DNA of 64,000 nt, taken from Brucella pituitosa (lineage in GTDB: Bacteria > Pseudomonadota > Alphaproteobacteria > Rhizobiales > Rhizobiaceae). The stretch spans positions 1,488,001-1,552,000 of the forward strand of contig NZ_PYSY02000001.1 in assembly GCF_003049685.1 (NCBI RefSeq). Reading direction: 5' to 3'. Shown piece by piece: positions 30,460 through 39,524 of this stretch. Each line of letters opens with the position of its first letter. Within the stretch, counting starts at the first letter, position 1. The notes beneath the pieces are model-generated. The model ran no database searches. It was not told the origin of the DNA and saw only the letters and a program-made list of their open reading frames with translations. Made by a program: the position numbers and the translations under genes.

Positions 30460-31725
30460 TTGAAATTCGCAGAACCATCGCATCGGACAACCAGAAGACT
30501 ACTTTCAGGTAGCGTAGCCCTCCTTGCGCTCGTTCTGTCATCCTGCACGTCTACTGGCAACGGCACGTCACCTTTACAAATGACGAACAGCGCCGATGGT
30601 TCCATGATTGCCGACACGCTTCAGAGTGCAGCCGATCAGACGGTCGCAGCCGAAGCGTCAGGCGAAGCCGGTAAGAGCGAAGCACAAAAGACCGTTGCAA
30701 CGGCCAACACAGCGAAAACCACTGTCGCTGAAGCAAAGCCAGCCGATAAAGAACAAAAGCCGACAACAGTCGCAGCAACTGAAGCAGAATCAGCTCAAGA
30801 CGGATCGATTCAGGTCGCAGCCCTCGCCCCGCAGACGAAGTCGACTTCCCTGTTTGGCATGTTTGGCAAGAAATCGAGCGAATCTCCAGCAGCTGCAACG
30901 CCCGAACCTACCCCTGAAGCGACAGAAGCTGCAAAGCCGGAACAGACAAAAGAGCAGGCTGCTGCCGCTGAGACCAAGCCTGCGGCAGAAGAAACCAAAC
31001 AGGCTGAATCGCCTAAGCCCGCCGAATCAGAAAAACCGACGCAGGTCACCTCGCTCTTTGGCTCAGCCAAAAATGCCAACGCCTTTGCCTCGCCACAACG
31101 TCCTACTACCGCAGGTCAAGGTAGCATTGCGCGCCTCTTTAACGATGAAGCTGCAAGCGGTTCAGGCACCTCACAAAATAAGAAACTTGCTGTCGTAAGA
31201 CCGGGCGCCAAATCAAAGCATGAATATAATTATTCGCTGCCTGGCGTGCGCCCCAATGGTGGGTTCGAAATCAAGCATCGCAAAAGCATCTATGACGACA
31301 GCGATATCGATGCCAACGAGTATGATGATTACGCTGGCGTCCAGTTGGCATCGGCTCCCGGCCTCGCACGCCTTACGCCAAACGGCCTTAAGGTGCAGCG
31401 CGAAACAGTGGATGTAGCCTGTCTCAAGCCACAACTTGTTAGCATGCTAAAAACCATGGAACGGCGCTTCCGTAAGCCTGTCATGGTTACATCGGGCTAC
31501 CGTAGTCCATCTTACAATCGCAAGGTCAATGGCGCTCGCAAATCACTTCATATGATTTGTGCCGCAGCCGATATTCAGATCGATGGCGTTTCAAAGCACG
31601 AAATCGCCCGTTTCGCCCGCAATATGCCGGGACGTGGCGGCGTTGGCACCTATTGCCATACCACGTCAGTTCACGTGGATGTGGGGCCGGAACGTGATTG
31701 GAACTGGAGCTGCCGTAAATCATAA
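30460..31725 (+). CDS. peptidase M15A / YcbK-like lipoprotein with long linker
   Basis: 421 aa, TTG start at 30460 supported by GGAG seven bases upstream. Lipobox LSSC (Cys29), then about 240 residues of Ala/Glu/Lys/Thr/Pro-rich low complexity that would bridge the periplasm. The C-terminal domain (about 310-421) is of the DUF882/M15A type: VTSGYRSPSYNRKVNG, SLHMICAAADIQIDG and TSVHVDVGPERDW give the His-Asp-His metal site. Probably a peptidoglycan L,D- or D,D-peptidase anchored in the outer or inner membrane. Confidence 0.85.
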   Translation: MKFAEPSHRTTRRLLSGSVALLALVLSSCTSTGNGTSPLQMTNSADGSMIADTLQSAADQTVAAEASGEAGKSEAQKTVATANTAKTTVAEAKPADKEQKPTTVAATEAESAQDGSIQVAALAPQTKSTSLFGMFGKKSSESPAAATPEPTPEATEAAKPEQTKEQAAAAETKPAAEETKQAESPKPAESEKPTQVTSLFGSAKNANAFASPQRPTTAGQGSIARLFNDEAASGSGTSQNKKLAVVRPGAKSKHEYNYSLPGVRPNGGFEIKHRKSIYDDSDIDANEYDDYAGVQLASAPGLARLTPNGLKVQRETVDVACLKPQLVSMLKTMERRFRKPVMVTSGYRSPSYNRKVNGARKSLHMICAAADIQIDGVSKHEIARFARNMPGRGGVGTYCHTTSVHVDVGPERDWNWSCRKS

Positions 31726-31730
31726 GGAAG

Positions 31731-31760
31731 AAAAGCCGGATATAAAATCCCGGCTTTTTT
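31731..31760 (+). terminator. terminator of the M15-type lipoprotein gene
   Basis: AAAAGCCGG / CCGGCTTTT stem of 9 bp with 10-nt loop followed by T residues, five bases past the stop codon. Confidence 0.9.
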
Positions 31761-31855
31761 GTTGTTTTACAAAGGGTTGAGCACATCATCCACAATGCAG
31801 CAGTACGTAAATTCGACCTAATCTGAGTTTTTTTTAGAAAAGTTAGATTAAGGAC

Positions 31856-31884
31856 TTGCGAGTCAGGTTCTTCCTGAATATAAG
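31856..31884 (+). promoter_or_regulatory. sigma-70-type promoter of tRNA-Glu copy 1
   Basis: TTGCGA (-35, 31856-31861), 17-bp spacer, TATAAG (-10, 31879-31884). Predicted start near 31891, some 14 bases before the tRNA. Confidence 0.8.
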
Positions 31885-31904
31885 CCCACTCACACCAGCA
31901 ACAG

Positions 31905-31979
31905 GCGCCCATCGTCTAGCGGTTAGGACAGCGCCCTTTCACGGCGCAGACAGGGGTTCGATTCCCCTTGGGCGTACCA
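31905..31979 (+). tRNA. tRNA-Glu (TTC anticodon), copy 1
   Basis: 75 nt including CCA: acceptor GCGCCCA/TGGGCGT, D arm GTCTAGCGGTTAGGAC, anticodon loop CTTTCAC, T loop GTTCGATTC. Identical to copy 2, 311 bp downstream. An 8-base leader segment ACCAGCAA (31894-31901) is complementary to the trailer TTGCTGGT (31981-31988), which runs into five T. Confidence 0.97.
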
Positions 31980-32166
31980 CTTGCTGGTTTTTCCTTTCCA
32001 GAAACATCGCTGACTGTATGTAAAGACGAGCCGCTCCACTGCCAGGCTTGCCGTCAGATTTTCGACATGCACACCTTTCAAGATCCTGACTATCTCCTTG
32101 TTTTCGCTGGAAACCTCGCCTGAACTGTGCAGATGAATTTTTATTGGATAATTTCTAAAAAAGGGC

Positions 32167-32195
32167 TTGCGCGTCAGAATTTTCCTGCCTATAAG
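32167..32195 (+). promoter_or_regulatory. sigma-70-type promoter of tRNA-Glu copy 2
   Basis: TTGCGC (-35, 32167-32172), 17-bp spacer, TATAAG (-10, 32190-32195), same distance to the tRNA as in copy 1. Confidence 0.8.
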
Positions 32196-32215
32196 CCGAC
32201 CCACACCAGCAACAG

Positions 32216-32290
32216 GCGCCCATCGTCTAGCGGTTAGGACAGCGCCCTTTCACGGCGCAGACAGGGGTTCGATTCCCCTTGGGCGTACCA
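32216..32290 (+). tRNA. tRNA-Glu (TTC anticodon), copy 2
   Basis: 75 nt, sequence identical to copy 1. Leader ACCAGCAA (32205-32212) and trailer TTGCTGGT (32292-32299) again complementary, with a T-rich run after the trailer. The shared block runs from the -35 region to the trailer; the bases between the copies are unrelated. Confidence 0.97.
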
Positions 32291-32399
32291 CTTGCTGGTT
32301 TTTATTTTTCTCCCGAAAAATTGATATCTTCTTCAGTGACATCGCTTCGATTGCAATGTTACGCACTGTCCGTAAAACTTGAAAATGGACAGCAAGATT

Positions 32400-32684
32400 A
32401 TGGCTAAAACGACAGCAATCGTACCAACCACACACGCCAGCCGCTATTTGCAACAACTATGCAAACATTGGGCGCATAAGTTCACTGTTGAGTTCACGCC
32501 CGAACATGGTCGAATCGACCTTGGCGAGAATCGCATCGTGTTGATGGATGCTAAACCGGATAATCTCGTTACAACGGTTGAAGCACCCGAAGAAAGCCTT
32601 TCACAGATGGAAGACGTCGTCGCAAGCCACATCGTGCGCTTTGCATTCCGTGAAGAGCTGGTTTTCAACTGGGTGAAGGAATAG
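32400..32684 (+). CDS. stand-alone DUF2218 protein
   Basis: 94 aa from MAKTTAIVPTTHASRYLQQL (two in-frame ATGs 21 and 15 bases earlier are also possible). The fold matches DUF2218: H/C-rich first helix HWAHKFTVEFTPEHGRIDLG, a strand region, and closing EDVVASHIVRFAFREELVFN. DUF2218 is found alone or fused to siderophore-interacting flavoproteins; a fused copy is in this window at 43223-44332. Cellular role unknown. Downstream of the tRNA-Glu pair. Confidence 0.82.
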   Translation: MAKTTAIVPTTHASRYLQQLCKHWAHKFTVEFTPEHGRIDLGENRIVLMDAKPDNLVTTVEAPEESLSQMEDVVASHIVRFAFREELVFNWVKE

Positions 32685-32793
32685 GCGCTTTGGCGCCCCT
32701 TTATTCCTCCGATAAATTGCCCGCAAAATACCCCGAATAGCCATCTTCACATCACATTACAGGCTAAATCCCGCGCAAAATTCCCACCAACTC

Positions 32794-32931
32794 ATGATTG
32801 ATTTGGTGGTGATGAAGATGACCAGTGAAACGAGAACAACGCTCACCTTGCTCAGCGCGGGGCTCATCGCAGCAATGCTGGTCCTTGGAGCAGATATGAG
32901 CTGGGCAGACATGGCCAGGGTTCTGTTCTGA
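32794..32931 (+). CDS. possible small membrane protein (45 aa)
   Basis: ATG frame of 46 codons including stop: [20 protein letters not shown] and then [15 protein letters not shown]. One hydrophobic helix (about 16-35) is predicted. A second in-frame ATG (32812) gives 39 aa. No clear ribosome binding site and no family known; 34 bp before sfsA. Confidence 0.35.
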   Translation: MIDLVVMKMTSETRTTLTLLSAGLIAAMLVLGADMSWADMARVLF

Positions 32932-32965
32932 TCCATCCGATCAACCTACTTGCAACAGAGCATTC

Positions 32966-33685
32966 ATGAGCCTACATCGGCTCATGCTTTTCCCCACTCC
33001 CCTTGTTACCGGTCGCTTAGAACGGCGCTATAAAAGATTCCTCGCCGACGTTACGCTTGACGATGGAAGCTTTATTACCGCCTCGGTTCCCAATACCGGC
33101 TCCATGCTCGGCCTGACTGCTCCCGGCTCCCGCGTCTGGTTGAGTGTGTCGGATGCCCCTCATCGCAAATACCCGCATACGCTCCAGATTGTTGAAGCTG
33201 ACAACACGCTTGTTGGCGTGAATACGGGTCTGCCCAACAAAATCGCGGAAGAAGCCATTCTATCGGGAATGATTCCGGATTTGAAAAATTATGGACTTCT
33301 CAAACGCGAACAGAAATATGGCCGAAATTCCCGTATTGATATTCTTCTCGATGAAGGTGATCGACCTCGTGCCTATGTGGAGGTGAAGAATGTTCACTTC
33401 ATCCGCACGCCTACCCTTGCCGAGTTTCCCGATACCGTCACTGCGCGCGGTGCGAAACATCTCGATGAGCTCGTTGATATGGTATCCGCTGGCTATCGGG
33501 GCGTGATGGTGTTTATTATCCAGCGAAGCGATTGCAACAGATTCAGCATCTCAGGCGATCTCGACCCTGCTTATGCACGCGCATTTGATCGAGCAAGGGC
33601 CGCTGGGGTTGAGGCTTGTGCTATTCGATGCCAAATAACGGAAAACGGCATCGATGCTGAAACTGTAGTGCCGATAGAGTATTAG
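32966..33685 (+). CDS. sfsA: SfsA family protein (sugar fermentation stimulation)
   Basis: 239 aa, or 233 aa if it starts at the ATG 18 bases downstream ([20 protein letters not shown]), which fits the family N-terminus better. Core motifs: [59 protein letters not shown] and [16 protein letters not shown]. SfsA has an OB-like domain and a nuclease-like domain; the name comes from an E. coli maltose phenotype, and the biochemical role is uncertain. First of an sfsA-map-radC series. Confidence 0.93.
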   Translation: MSLHRLMLFPTPLVTGRLERRYKRFLADVTLDDGSFITASVPNTGSMLGLTAPGSRVWLSVSDAPHRKYPHTLQIVEADNTLVGVNTGLPNKIAEEAILSGMIPDLKNYGLLKREQKYGRNSRIDILLDEGDRPRAYVEVKNVHFIRTPTLAEFPDTVTARGAKHLDELVDMVSAGYRGVMVFIIQRSDCNRFSISGDLDPAYARAFDRARAAGVEACAIRCQITENGIDAETVVPIEY

Positions 33686-33785
33686 AGCGCGCACCGAAAA
33701 GTACGGAATGTTTTTCGGACTAAGATGCGTGTCAAAATAAACGATAGGGCGCTGATCTGATCCCATCAGATCAAAACACGCTCTG
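33683..33785. repeat. palindromic intergenic repeat (diverged module A)
   Basis: TAGAGCGCGCACCGAAAAG, complementary TTTTTCGG, AAGATGCGTGTC, then GATCTGATCCCATCAGATC palindrome and ACGCTCT. Same AGAGC boundaries as the other copies. Confidence 0.75.
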
Positions 33786-33800
33786 GAAAGACGGATTGAG

Positions 33801-34628
33801 ATGGTGACTTATATCGAAGCGACAAGCGCACCGATGAAATACACGGGGCAGATCAGGCTTTATGGCCCGGACGCCTTTGAAGGTATGCGCAAGGTCTGCA
33901 ACCTCACCGCCCGTTGCCTCGATGCACTCAATGATATTGTAAAGCCCGGTGTCACGACCAACGAGATTGATCGCTTCGTGTTTGAGTTTGGCATGGATAA
34001 CGGCGCTTTCCCGGCAACGTTGAACTATCGCGGCTATACCAAATCAACCTGCACATCGATCAATCACGTGGTCTGCCACGGCATTCCTGACGACAAGCCA
34101 TTACGCGAAGGCGATATCGTCAATATCGACGTCACCTATCTGCTCGATGGCTGGCATGGTGACTCAAGCCGCATGTATGCGGTTGGCGATATCAAGCGCG
34201 CTGCTGAGCGTCTGCTTGAGGTAACATACGAAAGCCTTCTGCGCGGCATTGCTGCAGTCAAACCAGGTGCTAAAACCGGTGCGATTGGCGCGGCTATCCA
34301 GACCTATGCGGAAGGTGAGCGTTGTTCCGTGGTTCGCGATTTCTGTGGCCATGGCGTCGGCCAGCTTTTCCACGATGCACCGAACATTCTGCATTACGGC
34401 ACTGTCAATGAAGGCGTTGAGATCAAGGAAGGCATGATCTTCACGATCGAGCCAATGATCAACCTCGGTAAACCGGGCGTGAAGGTTTTGGCCGATGGCT
34501 GGACCGCAGTGACCCGCGACCGCTCGCTTACTGCCCAATATGAGCATACTGTCGGCGTCACCAAAGACGGCTGTGAAATCTTCACGCTGTCACCAAAGAA
34601 TGTTTTCGGCCCGCCATCCATGCGGTAA
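33801..34628 (+). CDS. map: methionine aminopeptidase, type I
   Basis: Removes the initiator Met from nascent proteins. 275 aa. All five metal ligands are present: Asp110 (VNIDVT), Asp121 (GDSSRM), His184 (CGHGVG), Glu217 (TIEPMI) and Glu248 (QYEHT); the substrate-binding His93 is in VCHGIPD. It lies just after a palindromic repeat and 50 bp before radC. Confidence 0.97.
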   Translation: MVTYIEATSAPMKYTGQIRLYGPDAFEGMRKVCNLTARCLDALNDIVKPGVTTNEIDRFVFEFGMDNGAFPATLNYRGYTKSTCTSINHVVCHGIPDDKPLREGDIVNIDVTYLLDGWHGDSSRMYAVGDIKRAAERLLEVTYESLLRGIAAVKPGAKTGAIGAAIQTYAEGERCSVVRDFCGHGVGQLFHDAPNILHYGTVNEGVEIKEGMIFTIEPMINLGKPGVKVLADGWTAVTRDRSLTAQYEHTVGVTKDGCEIFTLSPKNVFGPPSMR

Positions 34629-34641
34629 AAAGTTTTCCATA

Positions 34642-34657
34642 CTGTCTGTCTGTCTGT
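34642..34657. repeat. tetranucleotide repeat (CTGT)4
   Basis: Four perfect CTGT units in the 50-bp gap between map and radC, in front of a weak G-rich ribosome binding site. Confidence 0.8.
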
Positions 34658-34678
34658 TTCTGCGGGGGTTTAAACAGA

Positions 34679-35428
34679 ATGGCATCAAACGACAAAAAAC
34701 CGGGAAGCATCGACATTCCCGGCTTCAATGAAGGCATACAAATGGCGGCTTCGCTGGAGAAGCCGCACCATTTGGGTCATCGTGACCGGTTGCGTCAGCG
34801 CTTCAAGAACGCTCCCGATGCACTCGCAGACTATGAACTGCTTGAACTTCTTCTTTTCCGGGTCATACCGCGTGCTGATACCAAGCCGCTTGCAAAGTCC
34901 TTGCTCACCCGCTTTGGCTCTCTCGCCGAAGTTCTTGGTGCGCCTGAAAAACTGATTGCCGAAACACCTGGTGTCGGCCCTTCCATTGCTATGGAACTTA
35001 AAATCGTCGAAGCGATTGCCAAACGGTCTGCCCGAAGCATGGTGATGGAACGTGAAGTGCTCGGCTCCTGGAGCCAGGTCGTGCAATATTGCACGACAGC
35101 GATGGCCTATGAGACGCGCGAACAATTCCGGGTGCTGTTTCTCGACAAAAAGAACCGCCTCATCGCAGACGAAGTGCAACAACAAGGGACAGTCGATCAT
35201 ACCCCGGTCTATCCGCGCGAAGTCGTGCGCCGCGCGCTCGAGCTTTCAGCCACAGCAATTATTGTCGTCCACAATCACCCATCGGGCGACCCCACACCAT
35301 CACGCGCCGACATCGACATGACCAAGCTGCTGATTGATGCTGCGAAAGCGTTAAGCATTGCCGTGCATGACCACATCATCGTCGGCAAACACGGCCATAT
35401 CAGCATGCGCGGGCTGAAACTGATTTAG
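34679..35428 (+). CDS. radC: RadC family JAB1/MPN-type protein
   Basis: 249 aa. N-terminal helix-hairpin-helix region (about 75-110, [15 protein letters not shown]) and C-terminal JAMM metalloprotease-like domain with His198, His200 and Asp211 ([14 protein letters not shown]). Long linked to DNA repair on the basis of a misassigned E. coli mutation; real function unsettled. A (CTGT)4 microsatellite lies 22-37 bases before the start. Confidence 0.93.
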   Translation: MASNDKKPGSIDIPGFNEGIQMAASLEKPHHLGHRDRLRQRFKNAPDALADYELLELLLFRVIPRADTKPLAKSLLTRFGSLAEVLGAPEKLIAETPGVGPSIAMELKIVEAIAKRSARSMVMEREVLGSWSQVVQYCTTAMAYETREQFRVLFLDKKNRLIADEVQQQGTVDHTPVYPREVVRRALELSATAIIVVHNHPSGDPTPSRADIDMTKLLIDAAKALSIAVHDHIIVGKHGHISMRGLKLI

Positions 35429-35634
35429 AGCATTTCCAGCAAAAGTGCGAAGCGGTTTTGCGTTGGATAATGCGAAAAAACAAAGAGATAGAGCATTTCC
35501 AATGATTCAAAAAAACAGGAAATGCTCTAGAGCGCCGGGCGCCCTATTGGGCGCGCAAAGGTCGCTCTAGCACTTTAAAATTAGAGCATAATTTTACCTT
35601 AAACTGATCCAAGTTTAAGGAATTATGCTCTAGG
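35427..35634. repeat. composite palindromic repeat (three modules)
   Basis: Module B (35427-35529) nearly identical to 14580-14684; AGAGCG-GCGCCC-TATT-GGGCGC-CGCTCT (35529-35568) as at 11695; and AGAGCATAATT with inner CCTTAAAC/GTTTAAGG and AATTATGCTCT (35583-35631). The three are laid end to end and all start AGAGC and end GCTCT. Confidence 0.85.
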
Positions 35635-35834
35635 CTCTGTGGATCGTTACCTTTCATTAAGCATATGAGCGAAAACGCGGGCCTGCCCCTGCGAATTAGC
35701 TCGAATTTTCTTAAATTTGGACACATTCACAAGCGACGAAGCAAACAGCATGAGGGCTAGCCAAATCGCCCCCTCAAAGAAGAGTTCAAGCATATTTCCC
35801 GCCAGCGTTTTTGACGGGAAAACTGGAGTAAAAA
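35635..35834 (+). other. upstream region of the outer membrane protein gene
   Basis: About 200 bp between the composite repeat and the Omp gene. A GGAGTAAAAA ribosome binding site precedes the start; an inverted repeat TTCCCG(CC)/(TT)GACGGGAA surrounds 35798-35820. No promoter called. Confidence 0.4.
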
Positions 35835-36473
35835 ATGTTGAAGCGTTCATACATCGCCGCGGCGTTCGGTGCCGCAATTGTCGCCTTTGCTGGCCCATCC
35901 TTTGCGGCCGACATGATGGGCGGATCCGACTACACCTACAATGAACCTGTTGCGTCAGGCCCACACGACTGGTCCGGCAATTATGTTGGTGCTCAGATTG
36001 GCGCTTCTTCGTCCCGCGTTCCAGGCCCATTCACGAACCGCACTGGCTTCCTCGGTGGCGCAGTCGTCGGTAAGAACATGCAGAGCGGCAACGTCGTTTT
36101 CGGCGGCGAGCTGGAAGGCAATTTTGCAGAAGCCGAACACCGCATTGGTAACGGTGGCAGCCTTCAGCAGTCATGGAACGGCAATGCAAAAGGCAAAGTC
36201 GGCTACGCGTTCGACAAGACCCTCGTTTACGGCACAGCAGGTTACGGCGTAACCAAATTCAAAGCCAAGGATGCAACCACTTCGGCTCCCGGCTGGGAAG
36301 GCGGCGCATTGATTGGTGCAGGTGTCGAGCAGGCAATTTCCGGCCCGATCTCGATTAAGGCCGAATACGATTTCCAGCGCTTCAACGACGTGAAATCCAA
36401 GGTAAACGGCGTTACCCAGTACAATAACCTGAAGAATCATTCGATCAAAGCAGGCGTGAACTACCGCTTCTGA
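35835..36473 (+). CDS. Omp25/Omp31-family outer membrane beta-barrel protein
   Basis: 212 aa. Signal peptide MLKRSYIAAAFGAAIVAFAG, cut at SFAADM. The mature part is an eight-stranded porin-like barrel: DWSGNYVGAQIGASSSRV, GGELEGNFAEAEHRIG, GYAFDKTLVYGTAGYGVTKF and IKAEYDFQRFNDV, ending NHSIKAGVNYRF with the terminal Phe required for BAM-dependent insertion. This family is abundant and surface exposed in Brucellaceae. Own terminator downstream. Confidence 0.93.
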   Translation: MLKRSYIAAAFGAAIVAFAGPSFAADMMGGSDYTYNEPVASGPHDWSGNYVGAQIGASSSRVPGPFTNRTGFLGGAVVGKNMQSGNVVFGGELEGNFAEAEHRIGNGGSLQQSWNGNAKGKVGYAFDKTLVYGTAGYGVTKFKAKDATTSAPGWEGGALIGAGVEQAISGPISIKAEYDFQRFNDVKSKVNGVTQYNNLKNHSIKAGVNYRF

Positions 36474-36528
36474 TAGCTTTTAGGCGGAGTTCATTCCGTT
36501 TAAGCATCGGTATATGCTATTTTTGCAT

Positions 36529-36564
36529 AAAAGGCTGCACTCCCCGTGCAGCCTTTTGTTTTTG
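36529..36564 (+). terminator. terminator of the Omp gene
   Basis: AAAAGGCTGCAC / GTGCAGCCTTTT, 12-bp stem, 5-nt loop, followed by GTTTTTG. Confidence 0.93.
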
Positions 36565-36766
36565 CACCGTTTCCCAATCGAGAAATACCACCTTCGATAG
36601 CAGAGAGCTTGACTCCTTTAGCGGGCAACATCTTATATATCACGAGTTCGAGTGGGGCGCTCATCATCCGCAATTCTGAATGAATTCCGTTTGTGTTGAC
36701 ACCCTGTTGCGGGCGGGCTTTGAATTGGGCGGCGAGCTTACCCAGCCGTTCAGCTAGGAATGTAAA

Positions 36767-37825
36767 ATGCAGCGCGTTTTTGACGGACACAATGATGTCC
36801 TTCTGCGTCTTTGGGAAAACCAGCGTAATGGCGGTGACCCGATCAAGGAATTCATCGACGGCACAAAGATTGGTCACATCGATCTGCCCCGGTCGCTAAA
36901 GGGCGGCCTGGCTGGCGGTATCTGTGCGATCTATATTCCGGCAGGCCACCATATCGAACTCGGCAAGGCCGATGAAAATGGCCACTATGAAACGCCGCTT
37001 TCACAGCCGCTGGAGCGCACTCCATCGCTGGACATTGCCCTTGAGTTTGCCTCGTTGGCGTTGCGCCTCGAAGAGGCGGGTGGTTGGAAGCTTTGCCGTA
37101 ACGGTAAAGAGCTGGATGAAACGCTCAACAGCGACACATTTGCCGCCGTACTGCATATGGAAGGCTGCGAAGCCATCGACGCAGATCTTGCAGCCCTCGA
37201 CGTATTCTATGCTGCCGGCCTTCGCTCGCTCGGCCCCGTCTGGAGCCGGAATAACATTTTTGCGCATGGCGTGCCATTTGCCTATCCAATGAGCCCTGAT
37301 ACCGGCCCCGGCCTTACTGAAGCAGGCAAGCGGCTCGTTACGGAATGCAATCGCAAAGGCATTCTGATCGATCTTGCGCACATCACGGAAAAAGGCTTCT
37401 GGGACGTGGCTAAACTGAGCGATCAGCCATTGATTGCCAGCCATTCAAACGTGCACGCCCTCACCCCTGTTGCGCGCAATCTGACCGACCGCCAGCTGGA
37501 TGCAATCCGTGAGAGCAAAGGTCTTGCTGGCCTCAACTATGCGACCACCATGCTGCGCAGCGATGGCAAAGAAAACGCCAACACACCGCTTTCCGATATG
37601 GTTCGCCATGTTGATTACATGGTCGAGCGCATGGGCATCGACTGCGTAGCACTTGGCTCCGACTACGACGGCGCGACCATTCCGAATGAAATCGGTGATG
37701 CCGCCGGCACGCAGAATCTCGTCACTGCCCTGCGCGATGCAGGCTATAGTGAACAAGAACTCGCGAAACTCTGTCGCGAAAACTGGATAAGGGTCTTGAA
37801 GCAGGCGTGGCACGAAGCAGCCTGA
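36767..37825 (+). CDS. membrane-dipeptidase-type metallopeptidase (M19 family)
   Basis: 352 aa cytosolic dipeptidase. Binuclear zinc motif FDGHND at residues 5-10, Glu in LHMEGCEAI, His in DLAHITEKGF and ASHSNVHAL, and Asp in GSDYDG. M19 enzymes cleave dipeptides, including D-amino-acid-containing ones. It is the first gene of an operon with a complete peptide ABC importer, so imported dipeptides are its likely substrates. Confidence 0.93.
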   Translation: MQRVFDGHNDVLLRLWENQRNGGDPIKEFIDGTKIGHIDLPRSLKGGLAGGICAIYIPAGHHIELGKADENGHYETPLSQPLERTPSLDIALEFASLALRLEEAGGWKLCRNGKELDETLNSDTFAAVLHMEGCEAIDADLAALDVFYAAGLRSLGPVWSRNNIFAHGVPFAYPMSPDTGPGLTEAGKRLVTECNRKGILIDLAHITEKGFWDVAKLSDQPLIASHSNVHALTPVARNLTDRQLDAIRESKGLAGLNYATTMLRSDGKENANTPLSDMVRHVDYMVERMGIDCVALGSDYDGATIPNEIGDAAGTQNLVTALRDAGYSEQELAKLCRENWIRVLKQAWHEAA

Positions 37826-37872
37826 TCGCTCGATAACAAAATCCCAAACAAAATCAACGAAAGGGAACTAAA

Positions 37873-39504
37873 ATGATGCATTTCGGACGTTTTCGTATTC
37901 TCGCAGCGGGTGCAGCTCTTGCTGCAGTTATGGCTGCAAATCCGGCTTTGTCGGCAACACCTGCCGATACGCTCGTTCAGGCTTGGGCCATTGATGACAC
38001 CATCACGCTCGACCCTGCTGAATCCTTTGAGCTGACGCCAGCAGAATTCATCGGCAACGCCTATGACATGCTGGTGCGCCTCGACATCAACGATACATCC
38101 AAAGTTGTGCCGGGCGTTGCAGAAAGCTGGACCATTTCGGATGATGGTCTCACTTACACATTCAAGATGAAGCCGGGCATCAAGTTCGCTTCTGGCAATC
38201 CGCTGACCGCAAAAGACGTGGCTTACTCGTTCGAACGCGCCGTACGCCTCGACAAGAGCCCGGCGTTCATTCTGACCCAGTTCGGTCTCAATGGCGAAAA
38301 TGTCACGGAAAATGCCAAGGCAGTTGACGATGCTACTTTCGTTCTGAAGGTCGACAAGGCTTATGCTCCTAGCTTTGTGCTGAACTGCCTCACCGCCACC
38401 ATTGGCGCTGTTGTCGACCAGAAGCTGCTCGAAGAGCATTCCGTAAAGGTCACTCCAACCGACGATTATAAGTACGAAACCGACTATGCTGCAGCATGGC
38501 TCAAGACTGGCTATGCAGGTTCGGGGCCATTCAAGATTCGTGACTGGCGTGCAAACGAAGTCGTCGTTCTGGAACGCAACGACAATTACTATGGCGAAAA
38601 AGCGAAGCTTGCCCGCGTGTTCTATCGTCACGTCAAGGAAAGCGCCACACAGCGCCTGATGCTTGAATCGGGTGACGTCGATGTCGCACGCAATCTCGAA
38701 CCGGGTGATCTGGAAGCCGTTCAGAAGAACAAGGATCTGGCTGTCGCCAGCGCTCCGAAGGGCACCGTCTATTACATTTCGCTCAACCAGAAAAACCCGA
38801 ACCTGGCCAAGCCGGAAGTTCGCGAAGCCTTCAAGTATCTGGTTGATTACGATGCGATCGGCGCAACCCTGATCAAGGGTATTGGCGAAGTTCGCCAGAC
38901 CTATCAGGCAAAGGGTGTTCTCGGCGCTCTCGAAGCTGCACCATACAAGCTCGACGTTGAAAAGGCGAAGGAACTGCTCGAAAAGGCAGGTCTTAAGGAC
39001 GGCCTCTCAATTACCTTCGACGTTCGCAACACGCAGCCTGTCACCGGTATTGCTGAATCCTTCCAGCAGTCTGCTGCCAAAGCTGGCGTAAAGATCGACA
39101 TCATTCCGGGCGATGGCAAGCAGACGCTGACCAAGTATCGTGCACGTAACCACGATCTCTATATCGGCCAGTGGGGCATGGACTATTGGGATCCAAACTC
39201 CAATGCTGAAGCCTTCACGTCGAACCCGGACAATGGCGACGATGCTTCCAACAAAACGCTTGCATGGCGCAATGCCTGGGACATTCCAGCGCTGACCGAA
39301 GAAACCAAGTCTGCGCTTCTGGAACGCGACAACGATAAGCGTGCCGCGATCTATCAGAAGCTTCAGCAGGAAGCCCTTGATCAGAGCCCATTCGTGATGC
39401 TCTTTCAGCAGACCGAAGTTGCCGGCGTTAGTGGCAGCGTGAAGGGCTACAAGCTCGGCCCAACATTCGACTCGAACTTCCTCGCACCGATCAGCAAAGA
39501 CTGA
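37873..39504 (+). CDS. peptide ABC transporter substrate-binding protein (SBP family 5)
   Basis: 543 aa periplasmic binding protein. Signal peptide MMHFGRFRILAAGAALAAVM, cut at ALSATP. Family-5 features: GNAYDMLVRLD, PGVAESWTISDDGLTYTFKM and KPGIKFASGNPLTAKDVAYS near the N-terminus; binds peptides or related solutes. AAAGGGAA precedes the start. 47 bp after the dipeptidase gene. Confidence 0.95.
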   Translation: MMHFGRFRILAAGAALAAVMAANPALSATPADTLVQAWAIDDTITLDPAESFELTPAEFIGNAYDMLVRLDINDTSKVVPGVAESWTISDDGLTYTFKMKPGIKFASGNPLTAKDVAYSFERAVRLDKSPAFILTQFGLNGENVTENAKAVDDATFVLKVDKAYAPSFVLNCLTATIGAVVDQKLLEEHSVKVTPTDDYKYETDYAAAWLKTGYAGSGPFKIRDWRANEVVVLERNDNYYGEKAKLARVFYRHVKESATQRLMLESGDVDVARNLEPGDLEAVQKNKDLAVASAPKGTVYYISLNQKNPNLAKPEVREAFKYLVDYDAIGATLIKGIGEVRQTYQAKGVLGALEAAPYKLDVEKAKELLEKAGLKDGLSITFDVRNTQPVTGIAESFQQSAAKAGVKIDIIPGDGKQTLTKYRARNHDLYIGQWGMDYWDPNSNAEAFTSNPDNGDDASNKTLAWRNAWDIPALTEETKSALLERDNDKRAAIYQKLQQEALDQSPFVMLFQQTEVAGVSGSVKGYKLGPTFDSNFLAPISKD

Positions 39505-39524
39505 TCTGAAGAACGGTCAGACAA

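Noticed and set aside
31905..32290. tRNA-Glu duplication as a sign of an integrated element
   Set aside because: No integrase and no foreign genes flank it; only the tRNA, promoter and terminator arms are repeated.
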